Below are positions 60,631 through 64,000 of a stretch of DNA of 64,000 nucleotides, in pieces. The stretch's first letter is position 1. Each line of letters opens with the position of its first letter. The DNA comes from Enterococcus devriesei (GTDB lineage: Bacteria > Bacillota > Bacilli > Lactobacillales > Enterococcaceae). A program made the position numbers and the translations under genes. The stretch spans positions 186,001 to 250,000 of the forward strand of contig NZ_JXKM01000001.1 of the NCBI RefSeq assembly GCF_001885905.1, written 5' to 3'. The notes beneath the pieces are model-generated. The model made no database searches and was not told the origin of the DNA. It saw nothing but the letters and a program-made list of their open reading frames with translations.

Positions 60631-61572
60631 ATGAGCGGCTATGTTAAGTATTTATTAAAGCGTGTCTTTTTTATGTTGATTACATTATGGCTGATTGCGA
60701 CCATCACTTTCTTCTTGATGCAATTATTACCAGGGACACCATATACCAATCAGGAACGTCTAAGTCCAGAAACGATTGCGATGTTAAACAAGCAGGTGGG
60801 ATTAGACAAACCGGTGATCGTTCAATACGGTATTTATTTATCCAATCTAGTCCAAGGAGACTTTGGGATTTCCTTCCAGTTTAAAAACCAAGCGGTAGCG
60901 ACTTTATTAGCTGGACGAATCGGACCTTCCTTACAACTTGGGTTACAAGCAATTATCTTTGGTACCCTTGTGGGGATCATTTTAGGAACGGTAGCAGCAA
61001 TGCGCCAAAACTCTTGGGTGGATACATCCTCAACGCTAGTAGCAATTTTGGGACGTTCAATCCCGAACTTTGTCTTTGCTGTTTTACTACAGTATATCTT
61101 TGCCATGAAGCTGCAAGTTCTACCGATCGCCAAATGGGAAGGCTTCGCCTATACCATCTTGCCGACGATCGCCTTGGCGATGTCACCATTAGCCGATTCG
61201 GCCCGTTTTATTCGAACCGAGATGGTGGAAGTCCTTCATAGTGATTATGTGGAGTTGGCACGGGCTAAAGGATTAAGTCGTTGGGAAATCGCCTTTAAGC
61301 ATGGTTTACGAAATAGTTTGATTCCTCTAATGACCTTATTAGGACCTCTAGCAGTGGCCTTGATGACCGGTTCGTTGGTAGTTGAAAATATTTTCGCAAT
61401 TCCTGGGATCGGCGAACAATTCGTTAAGTCCATTACCACCAATGACTATCCAACAATCATGGCGGTGACGATCCTTTATTCCTTTATGCTAGTCTTCGTT
61501 ATTTTAGTTGTAGACTTGTTATATGGGCTTGTTGATCCGCGGATTCGTTTATCAGAAGGGAGTAAGAGCTGA
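60631..61572 (+). CDS. oppB: Oligopeptide ABC transporter permease OppB
   Basis: 313 residues from ATG 60631 (6 nt after TTAGGAGG). The DppB/OppB N-terminal motif YLLKRVFFMLITLWLIATITFFLMQLLPGTPY is present, and the EAA loop reads ELARAKGLSRWEIAFKHGLRNSLIP. Six membrane helices expected. Forms the channel with OppC. A longer in-frame start at 60577 has no ribosome site. Confidence 0.95.
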   Translation: MSGYVKYLLKRVFFMLITLWLIATITFFLMQLLPGTPYTNQERLSPETIAMLNKQVGLDKPVIVQYGIYLSNLVQGDFGISFQFKNQAVATLLAGRIGPSLQLGLQAIIFGTLVGIILGTVAAMRQNSWVDTSSTLVAILGRSIPNFVFAVLLQYIFAMKLQVLPIAKWEGFAYTILPTIALAMSPLADSARFIRTEMVEVLHSDYVELARAKGLSRWEIAFKHGLRNSLIPLMTLLGPLAVALMTGSLVVENIFAIPGIGEQFVKSITTNDYPTIMAVTILYSFMLVFVILVVDLLYGLVDPRIRLSEGSKS

Positions 61573-62609
61573 TGGAAACAATCAAATATTCTTCGATCGT
61601 TGATATTCCTGCTGATGAATTTCAACCGTTACAAAAAAATACCGAGAAGGAACGGGAAGAAATTGCTGCGCCTTCCTTGAATTTCTTACAAGATTCTTGG
61701 CGCCGTTTGAAAAAAAATAAAGCAGCCGTGATTTCTATGAGTTTACTGGTCGTGATCATCGCGGTTTCAATTTTAACGATTTTTATTTCACCCCAAGATC
61801 CTACGAAGCAAAATGTGGATTACAGCAATCTGCCACCACGAATTCCCGGTCTGAACATTAACGGTTTGAACGGAAAAACAATGGTGGCCGGTGAATTGGT
61901 CAATAAATACGCTCAAGCGGATGTCCCCAGCAACGTGAATTATTTATTAGGAACAGATAGCTTAGGCCGAGACGTGTTGAGCCGACTATTCATGGGAACA
62001 CGGATCTCACTATTGATCGCCTTTATCGCCGCTCTCTTTGATATTACGATCGGTGTGGCTTATGGCTTGATCTCAGGTCTTTTAGGCGGAAAAGTCGATA
62101 ATGCGATGCAGCGTTTCTTGGAAATTCTTTCAGGGATTCCCAACTTAGTGGTAATGATTTTGATGCTGGTAGTTTTTGAACCAGGGATCTTCTCAATCGT
62201 AGCTGCGATGGCGATTACCAACTGGATACCGATGGCGCGGATTGTTCGAGCCCAGACGTTGAAATTGAAAGATCAAGAATATGTTTTAGCTGGGATGACC
62301 TTAGGAGAATCTAAATGGAAGATTGCCTTCAAGCATATCGTCCCGAATATCTCCAGTGTCATTATTATTCAAATGATGTTCAGTATTCCAACGGCGATCT
62401 TCTTTGAAGCTTTCTTGAGTTTCATCGGTCTAGGCTTGATGCCGCCGAATGCTTCTTTAGGTACATTGTTGAACGACGGGTACAAAACCTTCTTATACTT
62501 GCCATACTTATTATGGATTCCAGCGGTGACGATTTCCGTCATTATGATCTGTTTTAATCTATTGGCAGACGGTTTGCGAGATGCCTTCGATCCGAAAATG
62601 AAAGAGTGA
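61572..62609 (+). CDS. oppC: Oligopeptide ABC transporter permease OppC
   Basis: 345 residues. N-terminal cytoplasmic tail, OppC_N helix (WRRLKKNKAAVISMSLLVVIIAVSI-type at 50-75), LLGTDSLGRDVLSRLFMGTRISL near 125, and EAA loop EYVLAGMTLGESKWKIAFKHIVPN. The start overlaps the oppB stop by one base (TGATG), so translation is coupled. Confidence 0.95.
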   Translation: METIKYSSIVDIPADEFQPLQKNTEKEREEIAAPSLNFLQDSWRRLKKNKAAVISMSLLVVIIAVSILTIFISPQDPTKQNVDYSNLPPRIPGLNINGLNGKTMVAGELVNKYAQADVPSNVNYLLGTDSLGRDVLSRLFMGTRISLLIAFIAALFDITIGVAYGLISGLLGGKVDNAMQRFLEILSGIPNLVVMILMLVVFEPGIFSIVAAMAITNWIPMARIVRAQTLKLKDQEYVLAGMTLGESKWKIAFKHIVPNISSVIIIQMMFSIPTAIFFEAFLSFIGLGLMPPNASLGTLLNDGYKTFLYLPYLLWIPAVTISVIMICFNLLADGLRDAFDPKMKE

Positions 62610-62616
62610 CGAGCGT

Positions 62617-63663
62617 ATGACAAAAATTCTGGAAGTAAACAACTTACAAATATCTTTTGATACTTATGCGGGAAAAGTTCGCGCGATTCGCGGTGTCGAT
62701 TTTGAATTAAATAAAGGTGAGACCTTAGCCATTGTGGGAGAATCTGGTAGCGGGAAATCCGTAACCACCCGGACAATCATGCGGCTACTTTCTAGTAATG
62801 CGAATATCGATCAGGGAGAAATAGTATTCAAAGGTGATAATTTAGTCAACAAAACAGAAAAAGAAATGCAAAAAATTCGTGGACGAGAAATCGCTATGAT
62901 TTTCCAAGATCCTATGACTTCTTTAGATCCAACGATGCCGATCGGCAAACAAGTGGCCGAGTCTTTAAGAAAGCACAAAAAAGTTTCGAAAAAAGAAGGC
63001 TTAAAAGCGGCCTTGGATTTGTTGAACTTAGTTGGCATTCCCGATGCCGAGAAACGGTTAAAAAGTTATCCCCATCAATTTTCCGGCGGGCAGCGTCAAC
63101 GGATCGTGATTGCGATTGCGCTGATTTGTAATCCAGAAATCCTGATTGCCGATGAACCGACGACAGCGTTAGACGTGACGATCCAAGCCCAAATTTTAGA
63201 ATTACTAAAAGAAATCCAAACAAAGATCGAAACATCGATTATTTTCATTACCCATGATTTAGGGGTAGTAGCCAATGTGGCTGATCGAGTAGCGGTGATG
63301 TATGCAGGTAAAATTATTGAAGTTGGGACAGCGGAAGAGATTTTCTACAATCCGCAGCATCCTTATACATGGGGCTTACTAGGCTCAATGCCGACATTAG
63401 AAAGTGAAAATGATCGCTTGTATGCGATCCCTGGTTCGCCGCCCGATTTACTAGACCCGCCAAAAGGCGATGCCTTTTATCCTCGAAATGAGTTTGCATT
63501 AAAAATCGACGCTGAGCAAGAGCCTCCGTTTTTCGAGCTCTCAGCAACGCATAAAGCCGCGACTTGGTTATTGGCGCCGCAAGCACCTGCAGTTACTCCT
63601 CCTGCCGAGATTCAACGGCGCTGGGATATCTTTGCAAAAAAACAAAAACAACATTCTGCGTAA
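62617..63663 (+). CDS. oppD: Oligopeptide ABC transporter ATPase OppD
   Basis: 348 residues. Walker A VGESGSGKSVTTR near 38, Q-loop AMIFQDPMTSLDPT, signature FSGGQRQRIVIAIAL, Walker B ILIADEPTTALDVT, H-loop FITHDLGVVA, and the C-terminal oligopeptide/dipeptide extension. In that extension the usual cysteines of the oligo_HPY iron-sulfur motif are absent (PPKGDAFYPRNEFAL). Works as a heterodimer with OppF. Confidence 0.94.
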   Translation: MTKILEVNNLQISFDTYAGKVRAIRGVDFELNKGETLAIVGESGSGKSVTTRTIMRLLSSNANIDQGEIVFKGDNLVNKTEKEMQKIRGREIAMIFQDPMTSLDPTMPIGKQVAESLRKHKKVSKKEGLKAALDLLNLVGIPDAEKRLKSYPHQFSGGQRQRIVIAIALICNPEILIADEPTTALDVTIQAQILELLKEIQTKIETSIIFITHDLGVVANVADRVAVMYAGKIIEVGTAEEIFYNPQHPYTWGLLGSMPTLESENDRLYAIPGSPPDLLDPPKGDAFYPRNEFALKIDAEQEPPFFELSATHKAATWLLAPQAPAVTPPAEIQRRWDIFAKKQKQHSA

Positions 63664-63679
63664 CACGAGGAGGATCACT

Positions 63680-64000
63680 ATGACAAAACGGCTGTTAGAA
63701 GTCAATAATCTAAAACAATATTTCAATGCCGGCCGAAAAGATGAAGTTCGTGCCGTGAATGATGTCAGTTTTTATATCGAAGAGGGTGAGACCTTTGGAT
63801 TAGTTGGTGAGTCCGGCAGTGGGAAATCCACGACGGGACGAACAATTATTCGTTTGAACCAGCAGACGGCGGGTGAAGTCTTATTTGATGGACAAGATGT
63901 TACTAAAATCCACGGCAAAGAAGCCTCAAAACAATTTCGACGGGATGTTCAAATGATCTTCCAAGATCCGTATGCTTCCTTGAATCCTCGCATGAAAGTC
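63680..64000 (+). CDS. oppF: Oligopeptide ABC transporter ATPase OppF, N-terminal part
   Basis: 107 codons to the right edge, no stop. MTKRLLEVNNLKQYF start, Walker A VGESGSGKSTTGR near 45 and Q-loop MIFQDPYASLNPR near 95. The signature and Walker B lie outside the window. ACGAGGAGGA ribosome site; starts 16 bp after oppD. Confidence 0.93.
   Translation, partial: MTKRLLEVNNLKQYFNAGRKDEVRAVNDVSFYIEEGETFGLVGESGSGKSTTGRTIIRLNQQTAGEVLFDGQDVTKIHGKEASKQFRRDVQMIFQDPYASLNPRMKV

Overview
The window looks like chromosome of a low-GC Gram-positive lactic acid bacterium, most likely Enterococcus or a close relative (Vagococcus, Tetragenococcus). The reasons are the L21-Prp-L27 operon with a cleavable L27 extension, a sigma-54 dependent mannose PTS with a ManR/LevR activator, enterococcal-type mtlA-mtlR-mtlF-mtlD and opp operons, AGGAGG ribosome sites and a class Ib ribonucleotide reductase. 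The species cannot be fixed from the sequence alone. No rRNA, tRNA, CRISPR array, transposase or prophage gene was seen.

Layout: 1-1736 (minus strand), a truncated alpha/beta hydrolase, a TrmR-like methyltransferase and a cysteine-free uracil-DNA glycosylase relative. 1793-3306, L21 leader, rplU, prp, rpmA and a SemiSWEET-like protein. 3530-6880, three and a half tandem 151-bp repeats leading into trkA-trkH. 7021-13842, a small four-cysteine protein, manR, a sigma-54 promoter and the mannose PTS genes. 13916-34306, a visibly more AT-rich nonribosomal peptide synthetase (NRPS) cluster. 34554-34925, a DUF956 gene that in related genomes normally follows manZ directly. 35046-41541, mannitol operon and nagB. 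41621-43394, a palindromic repeat, rsuA and an mgtC-family gene. 43440-47257 (minus), nrdH-nrdE-nrdF. 47634-50389, feoA, feoB and a tiny FeoB partner. 50557-53058, a MarR regulator and an ABC exporter. 53133-57883 (minus), leuABCD behind a leader peptide and attenuator. 58324-64000, an oligopeptide ABC transporter (oppF cut by the window end).

The main item is the NRPS cluster. npsA (5296 residues) reads A-T-C-A-T-C-A-T-C-A-T-E-C-A-T-C. After it come panD (aspartate 1-decarboxylase), an HD-domain protein whose first half resembles YqeK, a second synthetase read as A-T-TE, and an Sfp-type phosphopantetheinyl transferase. Together they make a six-module, self-activating line ending in a thioesterase. 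By-eye specificity codes suggest X1 - unassigned - Phe - D-Ser - Gly - X6. The first and last adenylation domains lack the aspartate that holds an alpha-amino group. Because panD makes beta-alanine, beta-alanine is a reasonable guess for X6. No dedicated exporter lies in the cluster. The cluster sits inside the mannose PTS transcription unit, 17 nt after a terminator-like hairpin and without an obvious promoter of its own, so its expression is probably tied to sigma-54/ManR control by sugar supply.

Other regulatory structure read directly: a perfect 44-bp palindrome between manR and the sigma-54 promoter; an MtlR-type operator plus cre before mtlA; two NagR-like sites at nagB; two NrdR boxes 31 bp apart before nrdH; a Fur-like box at feoA; twin operators at the marR promoter; a leucine-codon leader peptide before leuA; and a CodY-like box before oppA.
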